Source: an uncultured Myroides sp. (GTDB lineage: Bacteria; Bacteroidota; Bacteroidia; Flavobacteriales; Flavobacteriaceae). Taken from it: 64,000 bases of DNA. Shown piece by piece: positions 1-8,849 of the stretch. Position 1 is the first letter of the stretch, and every line of letters begins with the position of its first letter. Below the pieces are notes generated by a model that was not told the DNA's origin, did not search any database, and was given only the letters and a program-made list of their open reading frames with translations. Location: NCBI GenBank assembly GCA_913777665.1, contig CAJYTF010000034.1, positions 124,001 through 188,000 on the forward strand. Reading direction: 5' to 3'. Made by a program: the position numbers and the translations under genes.

Positions 1-1
1 A

Positions 2-466
2 GCTAATAACGAAGATCGTTTAATGACGTATGAATCGTTGGCAGATGGTGGTTTTGCAACAGGATCATCATTAGGTTCAGGCGGATTCATCGTTTATAAT
101 GATACAGCTTGTATCGTTCGAAACACATGGAATTTCTCAAGATTCTATCACCATGAAAGCTGCGGTCAATGTTCACCTTGTCGTGAAGGAACCGGTTGGA
201 TGGAAAAAATCTTGTGGAGAATAGAAAACGGTCAGGGTACAGAAGAAGATATCGATGTATTATGGAGCATTCAGGCAAAAATTGAAGGAAACACAATTTG
301 TCCGTTAGGCGACGCTGCTGCTTGGCCAGTTGCTGCTGCTATTCGTCATTTTAGAGACGAGTTTGAATACCACATTCGTTTCCCTGAAAAAATTAAAAAC
401 AGAGATCATTTTGTAAATGAGCCTTTTGAAAAAGTGAAACATTTATTAAACACAGTAACAATATAA
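2..466 (+). CDS. nuoF: NADH-quinone oxidoreductase subunit F, 3' part (5' end outside window)
   Basis: This is the C-terminal part of the FMN and NADH-binding subunit of respiratory complex I. The reading frame is open to the left edge, so the ORF-track ATG at 23 is internal and the true start lies outside the window. The motif SCGQCSPCREGT and the later cysteine in NTICPLGDAAAWP are the four ligands of the N3 [4Fe-4S] cluster, which takes electrons from FMN. It is the first visible gene of a same-strand nuoF-N run. nuoG follows after a 78-bp gap that holds an imperfect inverted repeat. Confidence 0.96.
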   Translation, partial: ANNEDRLMTYESLADGGFATGSSLGSGGFIVYNDTACIVRNTWNFSRFYHHESCGQCSPCREGTGWMEKILWRIENGQGTEEDIDVLWSIQAKIEGNTICPLGDAAAWPVAAAIRHFRDEFEYHIRFPEKIKNRDHFVNEPFEKVKHLLNTVTI

Positions 467-544
467 TTTTGTTTAAGTTTTAAAGTTTAAGGTTTCAAGT
501 GCATAACCTTAAACGTTAAACATCAAACTTTAAACTACAAAACG
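467..544. repeat. AT-rich imperfect inverted repeat between nuoF and nuoG
   Basis: The only sizeable gap inside the nuo operon. Left segment AGTTTTAAAGTTTAAGGTTT is roughly complementary to the right segments CCTTAAAC and AAACTTTAAACT, so the RNA could form a long weak hairpin without a T-tract. It could be an mRNA processing or stability element, or simply low-complexity filler. The function is not shown by the sequence. Confidence 0.4.
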
Positions 545-1567
545 ATGAAAGTTACAATAGACGGAATAGAACTAGAAGTAGAACCAGGTACAACCGTACT
601 ACAGGCTGCGCGTATGATTGGCGGCGATGTGGTACCACCTGCAATGTGCTACTATTCAAAATTAAAAGACACTGGTGGAAACTGCCGTGCCTGTTTGGTA
701 GAAGTATCAAAAGGTAGCGAAGCAGATCCGCGCCCTATGCCTAAAATGATGCCATCGTGTAAAACGGGCGTTATGGATGGAATGGAGGTTAAAGTGAAGA
801 CTTCAGACAGAGCATTAGATGCCCGTAAAGCGGTTACAGAATTTTTATTGATCAATCACCCGTTAGATTGCCCTGTTTGTGATCAGGCTGGTGAGTGCGA
901 TCTACAAAACTTATCATTTAAACACGGTTTAGGCAAAACTCGTTTCAAAGAAGAAAAAAGAACGTTTGAGCCTGAAAATATTGGCGATAAAATACAGCTT
1001 CACATGAACCGTTGTATTTTGTGCTATCGTTGTGTGCATACGGCAGAACAAGTTTGTGGCAGCAGAAATCACGGTGTTTTAAATCGTGGCGATCACGCTC
1101 AGATTTCAACATATATTTCGGCTTCTATAGATCATGAAATGTCTGGAAACATGATTGATGTTTGTCCGGTTGGTGCGTTAACAGATAAAACCTTCCGTTT
1201 TAAATCGCGTGTTTGGTTTAACAAACCGTTCAACGCACACAGAAACTGTGACAAATGTTGCGGAAAAACGACTGTTTGGATGTTTGGTAACGAAATTCAG
1301 CGTGTTACGGCTCGTAAAGATGAGTATCATGAAGTAGAAGAATTTATCTGCAACGAATGTCGTTTTGATCATAAAGAAGTTTCTGACTGGGTTATTGAAG
1401 GTCCACGAAAATTCGAAAAATTCTCGGTTATCAATCAAAACAACTATACCCGTAAAATGGATAAGGTTAAAATTGATACTGAAAAGCATATTTTAGAAGG
1501 TCGCGATCAAGATCGTAAAAAAATTAGTATGACAGAAGTTCCATATAAAAACACAGAAAACAGTTAA
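545..1567 (+). CDS. nuoG: NADH-quinone oxidoreductase subunit G, short form
   Basis: Iron-sulfur subunit of complex I that carries electrons from NuoF to NuoI. An N-terminal ferredoxin-like [2Fe-2S] domain is visible (PAMCYY, GGNCRACLVEV, PSCKTGV). A His-Cys [4Fe-4S] segment follows (HPLDCPVCDQAGECDLQ), then a NRCILCYRC cluster segment ending in DVCPVGALTDK, and a C-terminal cysteine set (NCDKCCG, ICNEC). At 340 aa it lacks the long molybdopterin-oxidoreductase-like domain of the ~900-aa E. coli NuoG. Short NuoG proteins are usual in Flavobacteriia, so this is probably complete and not truncated. nuoH starts 2 bp after its stop. Confidence 0.95.
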   Translation: MKVTIDGIELEVEPGTTVLQAARMIGGDVVPPAMCYYSKLKDTGGNCRACLVEVSKGSEADPRPMPKMMPSCKTGVMDGMEVKVKTSDRALDARKAVTEFLLINHPLDCPVCDQAGECDLQNLSFKHGLGKTRFKEEKRTFEPENIGDKIQLHMNRCILCYRCVHTAEQVCGSRNHGVLNRGDHAQISTYISASIDHEMSGNMIDVCPVGALTDKTFRFKSRVWFNKPFNAHRNCDKCCGKTTVWMFGNEIQRVTARKDEYHEVEEFICNECRFDHKEVSDWVIEGPRKFEKFSVINQNNYTRKMDKVKIDTEKHILEGRDQDRKKISMTEVPYKNTENS

Positions 1568-1569
1568 TT

Positions 1570-2601
1570 ATGGAAGAAGCAATTATTATAGAAAAAAGCG
1601 TAATTATTGTCGCTGTTTTTGCAATTACCATGCTTTTTGCCATGTATTGTACCTTGGCAGAACGTAAAATTGCTGCTTGGATTCAAGACCGTAGAGGTCC
1701 AAACCGTGCGGGTCCAGGTGGAATGTTACAACCTTTGGCAGATGGTTTAAAACTTTTTGCGAAAGAAGAATTCATGCCAAACACACCAAATACGTTCTTA
1801 TTCGTATTTGGTCCGTTCATATCTATGACTATGGCATTAATGACGTCGGCGGTAATTCCGTGGGGCGATACTTTAGAAATTGGTGGCAGAAAAGTAATTT
1901 TACAAGCCGCTGATATCAACGTAGCAATGCTTTATGTTTTTGCAGTATTATCGGTAAGTGTGTACGGAATTATGATTGGTGGTTGGGCATCAAACAACAA
2001 ATATTCATTGATTAGTGCTATGCGTGTGGCATCTCAAATGATTTCGTACGAAATTGCTATGGGATTGTCCATAGTTGCTATTTTAATGATGCACAGCTCT
2101 ATGAGTTTGCGCGAAATTGCAGCAGGTCAGCACGAAATGCACTGGAACATCTTTTATCAACCTTTAGGCTTTTTCATATTTTTGATTTGTTCGTTTGCAG
2201 AAACCAACAGAACACCTTTTGATTTGGCAGAATGTGAACAAGAGTTAATTGGTGGATACCACACAGAATATTCGTCTATGAGAATGGGATTCTTCCTGTT
2301 TGCAGAATATGCAGCAATGTTTATCTCTTCTACCCTATTGGCGGTTCTTTATTTGGGAGCTTACAATTATCCGGGTATGACGTGGGCTGCCGAAAATTGG
2401 GGCGAAAATATTGCCAACATTATTGGTATTGCGGTACTGTTTGGTAAAATCTGTTTCTTTATTTTCTTGTACATGTGGGTACGTTGGACCATTCCACGTT
2501 TCCGTTATGACCAGTTAATGAATTTAGGTTGGAAAACGTTAATTCCGTTAGCAATATTAAACATTGTGGTTACTGCGGTTGTATTATTATTAAATCGCTA
2601 A
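1570..2601 (+). CDS. nuoH: NADH-quinone oxidoreductase subunit H
   Basis: Membrane subunit that connects the peripheral arm to the proton-pumping arm and helps form the quinone chamber. The 343-aa protein is strongly hydrophobic, with about eight predicted membrane segments. Family signatures are visible: ERKIAAWIQDRRGPNRAGP near residue 30 and AETNRTPFDLAECEQELIGG near residue 215. The latter is the acidic loop implicated in coupling. It sits tightly between nuoG and nuoI and is presumably co-transcribed with them. Confidence 0.97.
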   Translation: MEEAIIIEKSVIIVAVFAITMLFAMYCTLAERKIAAWIQDRRGPNRAGPGGMLQPLADGLKLFAKEEFMPNTPNTFLFVFGPFISMTMALMTSAVIPWGDTLEIGGRKVILQAADINVAMLYVFAVLSVSVYGIMIGGWASNNKYSLISAMRVASQMISYEIAMGLSIVAILMMHSSMSLREIAAGQHEMHWNIFYQPLGFFIFLICSFAETNRTPFDLAECEQELIGGYHTEYSSMRMGFFLFAEYAAMFISSTLLAVLYLGAYNYPGMTWAAENWGENIANIIGIAVLFGKICFFIFLYMWVRWTIPRFRYDQLMNLGWKTLIPLAILNIVVTAVVLLLNR

Positions 2602-2614
2602 AAAAACAGAAATT

Positions 2615-3154
2615 ATGTCAATTCAAAATACATCCTTATCGGGAAGAAAAAAACAAGTTTCTAATAAAGAAATGACACTTGGCGAACGTTTGTATATTGG
2701 TGCAATTGCAGGCGGTATGGCAACTACTTTTAAGCATTTGTTTAAAAAGAAGGTTACCATTAGTTACCCGGAAGAAACACGTCCGTTCAGTCCGGTTTAT
2801 CGTGGTCAGCACATGCTAATGCGCGATGAAGAAGGCAGAGAACGTTGTACAGCTTGTGGTTTGTGTGCGTTATCATGCCCTGCCGAAGCTATTACCATGA
2901 AAGCTGCCGAACGCACTGCAGACGAATTGCACTTATATCGCGAAGAAAAATACGCAGAGATTTACGAGATTAATATGTTGCGTTGCATTTACTGCGGTTT
3001 GTGCGAAGAAGCTTGCCCTAAACAAGCGATTTATCTTACAACATCTAAAAAAATTGTAAAAGCTGATACTAATCGCGAACATTTTATTTTTGGTAAAGAA
3101 CAATTGGTTATGCCTTTAGATCAAGCTATTAACAACACAGCTAAATCAGAATAA
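2615..3154 (+). CDS. nuoI: NADH-quinone oxidoreductase subunit I
   Basis: Peripheral-arm ferredoxin subunit carrying the N6a and N6b [4Fe-4S] clusters. Two typical motifs are present, CTACGLCALSCPAEAI (about residue 88) and CIYCGLCEEACPKQAI (about residue 127). Length (179 aa) fits the family, and the N-terminal amphipathic stretch (ERLYIGAIAGGMATTFKHLFKKK) matches the usual membrane-associated start. It lies 13 bp after nuoH and 2 bp before nuoJ. Confidence 0.97.
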   Translation: MSIQNTSLSGRKKQVSNKEMTLGERLYIGAIAGGMATTFKHLFKKKVTISYPEETRPFSPVYRGQHMLMRDEEGRERCTACGLCALSCPAEAITMKAAERTADELHLYREEKYAEIYEINMLRCIYCGLCEEACPKQAIYLTTSKKIVKADTNREHFIFGKEQLVMPLDQAINNTAKSE

Positions 3155-3156
3155 AA

Positions 3157-3663
3157 ATGATAGAGATTTTATTTTACATTCTTTCGGCTGTTACTTTAGG
3201 AAGCGCGTTTTTAACCATTCTTTCTAAAAACCCTATACACAGTGCCATTTGGTTGGTTATCTGTTTCTTTAGTATTGCAGGTCATTACGCTTTATTGAAC
3301 TCTCAGTTCTTGGCAATGGTTCACATCATTGTATATTCTGGAGCGATTATGATTTTGATGCTCTTTACCATCATGTTAATGAACCTGAACATAAGTGATG
3401 AAATTGCAAAACCTATCGTAACCAAAATTATTGCGACGGTTTGTTTTTGTTTGATCGGATTCTTTTTAGTGAGTTCATTGGCACAAACGGCTCCGGCATT
3501 AGAAACTTATACACAAACAGGAGTAGATTTTCAAACCATTCAGGTTTTAGGAAAAGTGTTATTGAACGAATTTGTACTTCCGTTTGAAATGGCTGCCATT
3601 TTATTGTTAATGGCAATGATTGGTGCCGTATTAATATCTAAAAAAGAGAAAAAAACAGCATAA
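3157..3663 (+). CDS. nuoJ: NADH-quinone oxidoreductase subunit J
   Basis: Small membrane subunit of complex I. The 168-aa protein has five hydrophobic segments. The conserved region IYSGAIMILMLFTIMLMN around residue 60 corresponds to the helix with a pi-bulge that changes during turnover in related enzymes. Placement between nuoI and nuoK is the standard order. nuoK starts 1 bp after its stop codon. Confidence 0.95.
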   Translation: MIEILFYILSAVTLGSAFLTILSKNPIHSAIWLVICFFSIAGHYALLNSQFLAMVHIIVYSGAIMILMLFTIMLMNLNISDEIAKPIVTKIIATVCFCLIGFFLVSSLAQTAPALETYTQTGVDFQTIQVLGKVLLNEFVLPFEMAAILLLMAMIGAVLISKKEKKTA

Positions 3664-3664
3664 T

Positions 3665-3985
3665 ATGGAAAACGTTTTACAACAAATTGGTATAGACCAA
3701 TACATTTACTTAGCCATATTACTGTTTTGTATTGGTGCATTTGGTATTTTATATCGTAGAAATGCAATTGTTATGTTCATGTCGATCGAAATTATGCTGA
3801 ACGCTGCAAACTTACTTTTAGTTGCTTTTTCTACGTATCACGAAGATGCAAACGGACAAGTATTCGTATTCTTTACAATGGCTGTTGCTGCTGCAGAAGT
3901 AGCGATTGGATTGGCAATTTTGGTGGCGATTTATAGAAATATAGGATCGATTGATATTGATAAACTTAAAAAATTAAAAGGATAG
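3665..3985 (+). CDS. nuoK: NADH-quinone oxidoreductase subunit K
   Basis: MrpC-like membrane subunit of 106 aa with three transmembrane helices. Conserved stretches are IGAFGILYRRNAIVMFMSIEIMLNAANLLLVAFS and FFTMAVAAAEVAIGLAILV. They contain the membrane-embedded glutamates (the E of SIEIMLN and of AAAEVAIG) used in proton transfer. It is packed between nuoJ and nuoL with single-base gaps, as expected for translational coupling. Confidence 0.96.
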   Translation: MENVLQQIGIDQYIYLAILLFCIGAFGILYRRNAIVMFMSIEIMLNAANLLLVAFSTYHEDANGQVFVFFTMAVAAAEVAIGLAILVAIYRNIGSIDIDKLKKLKG

Positions 3986-3986
3986 C

Positions 3987-5855
3987 ATGAGTACAACTAT
4001 ATTACTACTTACATTGATTTTCCCTTTGGTTGGTACATTAATCAACGGATTTTGGGGCAAACATTTAAGCAAAAAAGTATCGGGTACTATTGCAACAATG
4101 GCTATTGCAGCTTCATTTGTAACTTCATGCTTATTTTTCGCTTACATTCAAGATGGTGAACCTGTAAAAGTGGTTTTGTTCGAATGGATGAAATTCAATT
4201 ATTTTTCTATTGATTTCGGATTTTATTTTGATCAGTTAGCTGCTTTATGGTTGATGTTCATTACAGGTATCGGAACATTGATCCATCTGTATTCAACAAG
4301 TTATATGAGTCATGATGAGAATTTCTCTAAATTCTTTACCTACCTGAATTTCTTCGTTTTCTTTATGTTGATTTTAGTAACAGGAAGCAACTTAGTCATG
4401 ATGTTCATTGGTTGGGAAGGTGTTGGTTTATGCTCGTACCTATTGATTGGTTTCTGGTATAAAAACCAAGATTACAACAATGCAGCAAAGAAAGCATTCA
4501 TCATGAACCGTATCGGAGATTTAGGTTTCTTGGTCGGAATTTTCGTAACAGGATATTTATTTCACACATTAGATTTTATCGAATTGAAAGATCAAAGTTT
4601 CCTTGCTCCTACTTTAGGCATTGCAACTATGGCATTCTTTATAGCGGCAACAGGTAAAAGTGCGCAATTACCGCTTTACACTTGGTTACCGGATGCAATG
4701 GCAGGACCAACGCCTGTATCGGCTTTAATCCACGCGGCTACTATGGTTACAGCAGGTATCTTTATGATTACGCGTTTAAACTTTTTGTTCGATTTAACTC
4801 CGGATGTGCAACATATCATTGCAATAATTGGAGCTGTAACCTCTTTAGTTGCTGCAACCATTGCCTTGGTACAAAACGATATTAAAAAAGTATTGGCATA
4901 TTCTACCGTATCGCAATTAGGTTTAATGTTTTTGGCATTAGGTTTAGGTGCTTACGAAGTTGCGGTTTTCCACGTAATTACACACGCGTTCTTTAAAGCA
5001 TGTTTGTTCTTAGGATCGGGATCGGTTATACACGCTGTTGGTGGCGAACAAGATATGCGACACATGGGCGGATTGAAAAAACACATGAAAATTACGTATG
5101 CTACGTTTTTTATATCAACCTTAGCAATATCAGGTTTCCCACCGTTATCAGGTTTCTTCTCTAAAGATGAAATTTTATTAACAGCATTCCACCACAATAC
5201 CGTTTTATGGGTTGTAGCAAGTTTAGCATCGATATTAACAGCTTTTTATATGTTCCGTTTATTGTTCTTAACCTTCTCTAACAAATTCAGAGGAACCGAA
5301 GAACAAGAGCATCATTTACACGAAAGTCCGTCTGCAATGACCATGCCTTTGATTATTTTAGCAGTATTGGCAGCAGTTGGCGGATTAATCAGTATTCCGG
5401 GTAACAGCTGGTTAAACGAATTTTTAAAACCGGTAATTAAAAACAGTGCAACATTACATCATCATGAATTAGGCACAACCGAATACCTATTAATGGGCTT
5501 AGCTGTTGTGGGTGCATTGGTTGGTTTATTTGTAGCTTACTTTAAGTACATTAAAAACAAACAAGTACCTGTGAACGACAACAATGTATCGGGCTTACAG
5601 AAATTGTTTGCGAACAAATATTATTTAGATGAGATTTATATGTTGATTATTGTTAATCCGTTAAATTTCTTTGGATCTTTCTTTAAAAAACAAATCGACG
5701 GTTTGATCAACGGTGTTGTTTTAAGTGTAGGAAGAATTCCTGCAGAACTTTCTTATCAGGGTAAAAAAGCACAAAACGGAAACATTGGCTTGTACTTATT
5801 TGCCTTTGTAATTGGTGTTTGTGGCTTGTTGTATTATTTATTTATGTGTTACTAA
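3987..5855 (+). CDS. nuoL: NADH-quinone oxidoreductase subunit L
   Basis: Largest antiporter-like proton-pumping subunit of complex I (622 aa). Visible signatures include GWEGVGLCSYLLIGFWY (about residue 145), LPDAMAGPTPVSALIHAATMV (about residue 235), and the broken-helix region with VAYSTVSQLG-like sequence. The C-terminus has extra hydrophobic segments consistent with the lateral helix of NuoL. This separates it from the shorter NuoM and NuoN that follow. Confidence 0.97.
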   Translation: MSTTILLLTLIFPLVGTLINGFWGKHLSKKVSGTIATMAIAASFVTSCLFFAYIQDGEPVKVVLFEWMKFNYFSIDFGFYFDQLAALWLMFITGIGTLIHLYSTSYMSHDENFSKFFTYLNFFVFFMLILVTGSNLVMMFIGWEGVGLCSYLLIGFWYKNQDYNNAAKKAFIMNRIGDLGFLVGIFVTGYLFHTLDFIELKDQSFLAPTLGIATMAFFIAATGKSAQLPLYTWLPDAMAGPTPVSALIHAATMVTAGIFMITRLNFLFDLTPDVQHIIAIIGAVTSLVAATIALVQNDIKKVLAYSTVSQLGLMFLALGLGAYEVAVFHVITHAFFKACLFLGSGSVIHAVGGEQDMRHMGGLKKHMKITYATFFISTLAISGFPPLSGFFSKDEILLTAFHHNTVLWVVASLASILTAFYMFRLLFLTFSNKFRGTEEQEHHLHESPSAMTMPLIILAVLAAVGGLISIPGNSWLNEFLKPVIKNSATLHHHELGTTEYLLMGLAVVGALVGLFVAYFKYIKNKQVPVNDNNVSGLQKLFANKYYLDEIYMLIIVNPLNFFGSFFKKQIDGLINGVVLSVGRIPAELSYQGKKAQNGNIGLYLFAFVIGVCGLLYYLFMCY

Positions 5856-5859
5856 AATT

Positions 5860-7269
5860 ATGGCAATGAATTGTATTATTATTTTACTTATTTATGTTTT
5901 GGGAGCTGTTGCTACATTGGCATCAAACTCTAAAAATGCAGCTAAAATAGCTTTAGTAACCAGTTTAATTAATGCCGTAATTGTTTTAATTTTAACAGGT
6001 GAGTATTTAAACGGTAACGATATTTCGTTCACTCAGCAATGGATTTCTAACCCAAACATCTCTTTATCTTTTGTGGTTGACGGGTTAAGCTTAACTATGT
6101 TATTGCTTACAACATTGTTACTACCTATCATCATTTTAGCATCGTTCAATACGTTGTATTCAAAAGCAAATCAGTTGTACTCATTGGTTTTGTTCATGGC
6201 ATTTGCTATGGCAGGAACATTCTTGGCACAAGACGGTTTGGTTTACTATATTTTCTGGGAATTAGCGTTGTTGCCAATTTTCTTTATAGGATTGTTATGG
6301 GGAAGCGACGAATGGAAAGTACGCAAACGCGTAATGGTAACATTTTTCATGTACACTTTCGCAGGATCGTTGTTTATGTTGGCTGCTTTTGCTTACTTAT
6401 ACACATTAACCGGAAGTTTTGCTTGGAGCGATCTTTCTAAAGTAGTATTATCAACCAAAGAAGCTAACTATATTTTCTTGGCATTTTTCTTTGCATACGG
6501 AATCAAGATTCCGGTTTTCCCGTTACACACATGGCAGGCAAATACCTACGAAAAATCTCCAACGATTGGTACCATGTTACTTTCGGGTATCATGCTAAAA
6601 ATGGGTATTTATTCTATTTTACGCTGGCAAATGCCGATTGCAGGAAATGTATCAGAAAACATCTTAAAAACAGTAATTGTTCTTTGCATCGTCGGAATTA
6701 TCTATGCATCGTTAATCGCATTACGCTCTAACAACTTAAAACGTTTATTGGCATATTCGTCAATGGCGCACGTTGGTTTAGTTGCTGCTGGTGCGTATGT
6801 TGGAAATAGCACAGGTTATCAAGGTGCAATTATTCAAATGGTTGCTCACGGTTTTGTAGTGGTTGGTTTATTCTATTTGGCAGATATCATTTACAAAAGA
6901 TACGATACGTACGAAATTAAGGAAATGGGCGGTATCCGTTCACAAGCTCCTAAATTCACGACATTCTTTTTAATCATCATGTTTGCATCAATCGGTTTAC
7001 CGGGAACTTTCGGATTCATCGGAGAATTTACCTTGTTGTTCGCATTATCAGAAAAAGAATTACTATATGCTGTTTTTGCAGGAACATCGATCATTCTTGG
7101 AGCGTATTACATGCTTAAAATGTTTCAGAATGCCGTTTTAGGAAGCACAGAAAACAAGGTTTTTGCCGAAGTAACTACAAAAGAATATTTTGTTTTAGCG
7201 GTTATTTGTGTGGTTTTAATTGGTTTGGGAATCTATCCAAAATTACTAACCGATTTATTTATTCAATAG
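5860..7269 (+). CDS. nuoM: NADH-quinone oxidoreductase subunit M
   Basis: Second antiporter-like proton-pumping subunit. The ORF track starts at 5812 inside nuoL. I chose the ATG at 5860, 4 bp after the nuoL stop, because it gives a normal length of about 469 aa and the hydrophobic start NCIIILLIYVLGAVATL. Conserved segments include IFWELALLPIFFIGLLWG, the loop FPLHTWQANTYEKSPTIGTMLLSGIMLKMG, and the YSSMAHVGLV region that holds a pumping lysine neighbourhood. ATG at 5866 is an alternative start. Confidence 0.95.
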   Translation: MAMNCIIILLIYVLGAVATLASNSKNAAKIALVTSLINAVIVLILTGEYLNGNDISFTQQWISNPNISLSFVVDGLSLTMLLLTTLLLPIIILASFNTLYSKANQLYSLVLFMAFAMAGTFLAQDGLVYYIFWELALLPIFFIGLLWGSDEWKVRKRVMVTFFMYTFAGSLFMLAAFAYLYTLTGSFAWSDLSKVVLSTKEANYIFLAFFFAYGIKIPVFPLHTWQANTYEKSPTIGTMLLSGIMLKMGIYSILRWQMPIAGNVSENILKTVIVLCIVGIIYASLIALRSNNLKRLLAYSSMAHVGLVAAGAYVGNSTGYQGAIIQMVAHGFVVVGLFYLADIIYKRYDTYEIKEMGGIRSQAPKFTTFFLIIMFASIGLPGTFGFIGEFTLLFALSEKELLYAVFAGTSIILGAYYMLKMFQNAVLGSTENKVFAEVTTKEYFVLAVICVVLIGLGIYPKLLTDLFIQ

Positions 7270-7288
7270 AACATAGAAAAATTAAACT

Positions 7289-8662
7289 ATGAGTACATTA
7301 ATAGCTTTAGCATCTTTAGCGGTTCTTATATTAGTATTAGAAATTTTTAACCTGCGCAAAACCATTGTACCACTAACGTTGGTTGGTTTATTGGTTGCGT
7401 TGGGTTTAAATATATGCGATTTTAATTCGATCGATTCTTTCTACAACAACATGATTGTGGTAAATAAATCAACAGTTTTATTCAACTCGCTTTTTATTGT
7501 TTTAACGTTTTTCATTGTTGCTTTGGGACAATCGTTCTACAAGGAACATTACGATAAAATATCTGACTACACTTCTTTAAAAATATTTTTATTGATTGGT
7601 GCATACTGTATGGTTTCTTTCGGAAATCTGGTAATGTTCTTCTTAGGATTGGAAATTTTATCGATCACGCTATACATTTTAGCAGGAAGCGACAGAACAA
7701 ACATCAAAAGCAACGAAGCCGGAATGAAGTATTTCTTAATGGGATCTTTCGCATCAGGGTTTATTTTGTTCGGAATTGCCTTAATTTACGGCGCAACAGC
7801 TGCATTTGATCTAGATCAGATTGTTTTGGCAAGCACACAGTTGGCAATGCCAAAATGGTTCACAGTAGGTTTTACGTTAATGTTGGTTGGTTTACTGTTT
7901 AAAATAGCAGCATTCCCATTCCATTTCTGGGCTCCTGATGTTTATCAAGGATCGCCTTTGCTTACAACAACTACCATGAGTACGTTGGCAAAAGTTGCTG
8001 CAGTTGCTACATTTTATAAATTAAGTGTAGTATTTTTCCCGGCAATGCCAACAAACTTTGTAAACTTAATTGCCTTTTTAATTGTTGCCACATTGATAAT
8101 TGGTAACGTAATGGCATTAAAACAAAACAACATTAAACGCCTTATGGCATATTCGGGTATTTCGCATGCCGGTTTCATGTTAATGGCGATTTTGTTGGGC
8201 AAAACGGCTGAACCTTATCTATTCTATTACATGGCAGCGTATGCTATTGCAGGTATTGCAGCATTTAGTGTTATTTTATATGTATGTCAGGATAAAAAAG
8301 AAGAGTTGGTTATTCATTTCCGCGGATTTGCAAAACACAAACCGGTCTTGGCAGTTACCCTATCGTTAGCATTATTGTCAATGGCGGGAATACCAATTTT
8401 AGCAGGATTCTTTGGAAAATTGTTCTTGTTTACCGAAGCGTTAAAACAAGGTTTCTACATTACGGTTATTACAGCGGTAATTACATCAATCATTAGTATT
8501 TACTATTACATTAAAGTAATTATTGTAATGTTTACTTATAAAAATGCCGATGCCAATACGGTTTATCAAAAGAACTTTATGTATTCGGCGGTTGCAGTTG
8601 CAGCCATCATCATTAATCTAATTATCGGATTTTGCCCATCAATAATAATAGATTTATTTTAA
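7289..8662 (+). CDS. nuoN: NADH-quinone oxidoreductase subunit N
   Basis: Third antiporter-like subunit of complex I, 457 aa with about 13-14 hydrophobic helices. FPFHFWAPDVYQGSPLLTTTTMSTLAKVAA and RLMAYSGISHAGFMLMA are the NuoN versions of the antiporter motifs. It is the last gene of the nuo run. A strong stem-loop follows 24 bp downstream of the stop, so this is the probable end of the operon. Confidence 0.96.
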   Translation: MSTLIALASLAVLILVLEIFNLRKTIVPLTLVGLLVALGLNICDFNSIDSFYNNMIVVNKSTVLFNSLFIVLTFFIVALGQSFYKEHYDKISDYTSLKIFLLIGAYCMVSFGNLVMFFLGLEILSITLYILAGSDRTNIKSNEAGMKYFLMGSFASGFILFGIALIYGATAAFDLDQIVLASTQLAMPKWFTVGFTLMLVGLLFKIAAFPFHFWAPDVYQGSPLLTTTTMSTLAKVAAVATFYKLSVVFFPAMPTNFVNLIAFLIVATLIIGNVMALKQNNIKRLMAYSGISHAGFMLMAILLGKTAEPYLFYYMAAYAIAGIAAFSVILYVCQDKKEELVIHFRGFAKHKPVLAVTLSLALLSMAGIPILAGFFGKLFLFTEALKQGFYITVITAVITSIISIYYYIKVIIVMFTYKNADANTVYQKNFMYSAVAVAAIIINLIIGFCPSIIIDLF

Positions 8663-8686
8663 TTTTAGTTAATTGATTACTTTACT

Positions 8687-8720
8687 AAAGGTTGATTTGA
8701 AGTTCAAATCAACCTTTTTT
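8687..8720 (+). terminator. Rho-independent-type terminator after nuoN
   Basis: Perfect 14-bp arms AAAGGTTGATTTGA and TCAAATCAACCTTT with a 3-nt loop, followed by T residues. Its position directly after nuoN fits the end of the complex I operon. Confidence 0.85.
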
Positions 8721-8766
8721 CATATCTTTAAACTGTCGTACAGTACAGGAAATATTATGTGATTCA

Positions 8767-8797
8767 GACCTCACAGGTTTTAAAAACCTGTGAGGTC
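8767..8797. repeat. Palindromic repeat, CTCACAGG type (copy 1)
   Basis: 31-nt near-perfect palindrome with 14-nt arms GACCTCACAGGTTT and AAACCTGTGAGGTC and a 3-nt centre. A second copy with the same 27-nt core (CCTCACAGG...CCTGTGAGG) lies at 45419-45449. Repetition in two unrelated intergenic regions suggests a dispersed repeat family, not a gene-specific terminator. Confidence 0.85.
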
Positions 8798-8816
8798 TTG
8801 ACGAAAGATATAAGGT

Positions 8817-8824
8817 TAAATTTG
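8817..8824 (+). promoter_or_regulatory. Putative -7 box of the DUF2236 gene
   Basis: TAAATTTG matches the Bacteroidota -7 consensus TAnnTTTG and lies 25 nt before the start codon at 8850. A TTG at 8798-8800, at the edge of the palindromic repeat, could be the -33 element, although the 16-nt spacing is short. Confidence 0.5.
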
Positions 8825-8849
8825 TGTTGTACACTGAATTATTTAAACT

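Noticed and set aside
545-1567. Truncated or broken nuoG
   Set aside because: All Fe-S motifs are present and nuoH follows directly; short NuoG is usual in this clade.
5812-5859. N-terminal extension of the nuoM ORF
   Set aside because: Lies inside nuoL; the ATG at 5860 gives the normal NuoM start.
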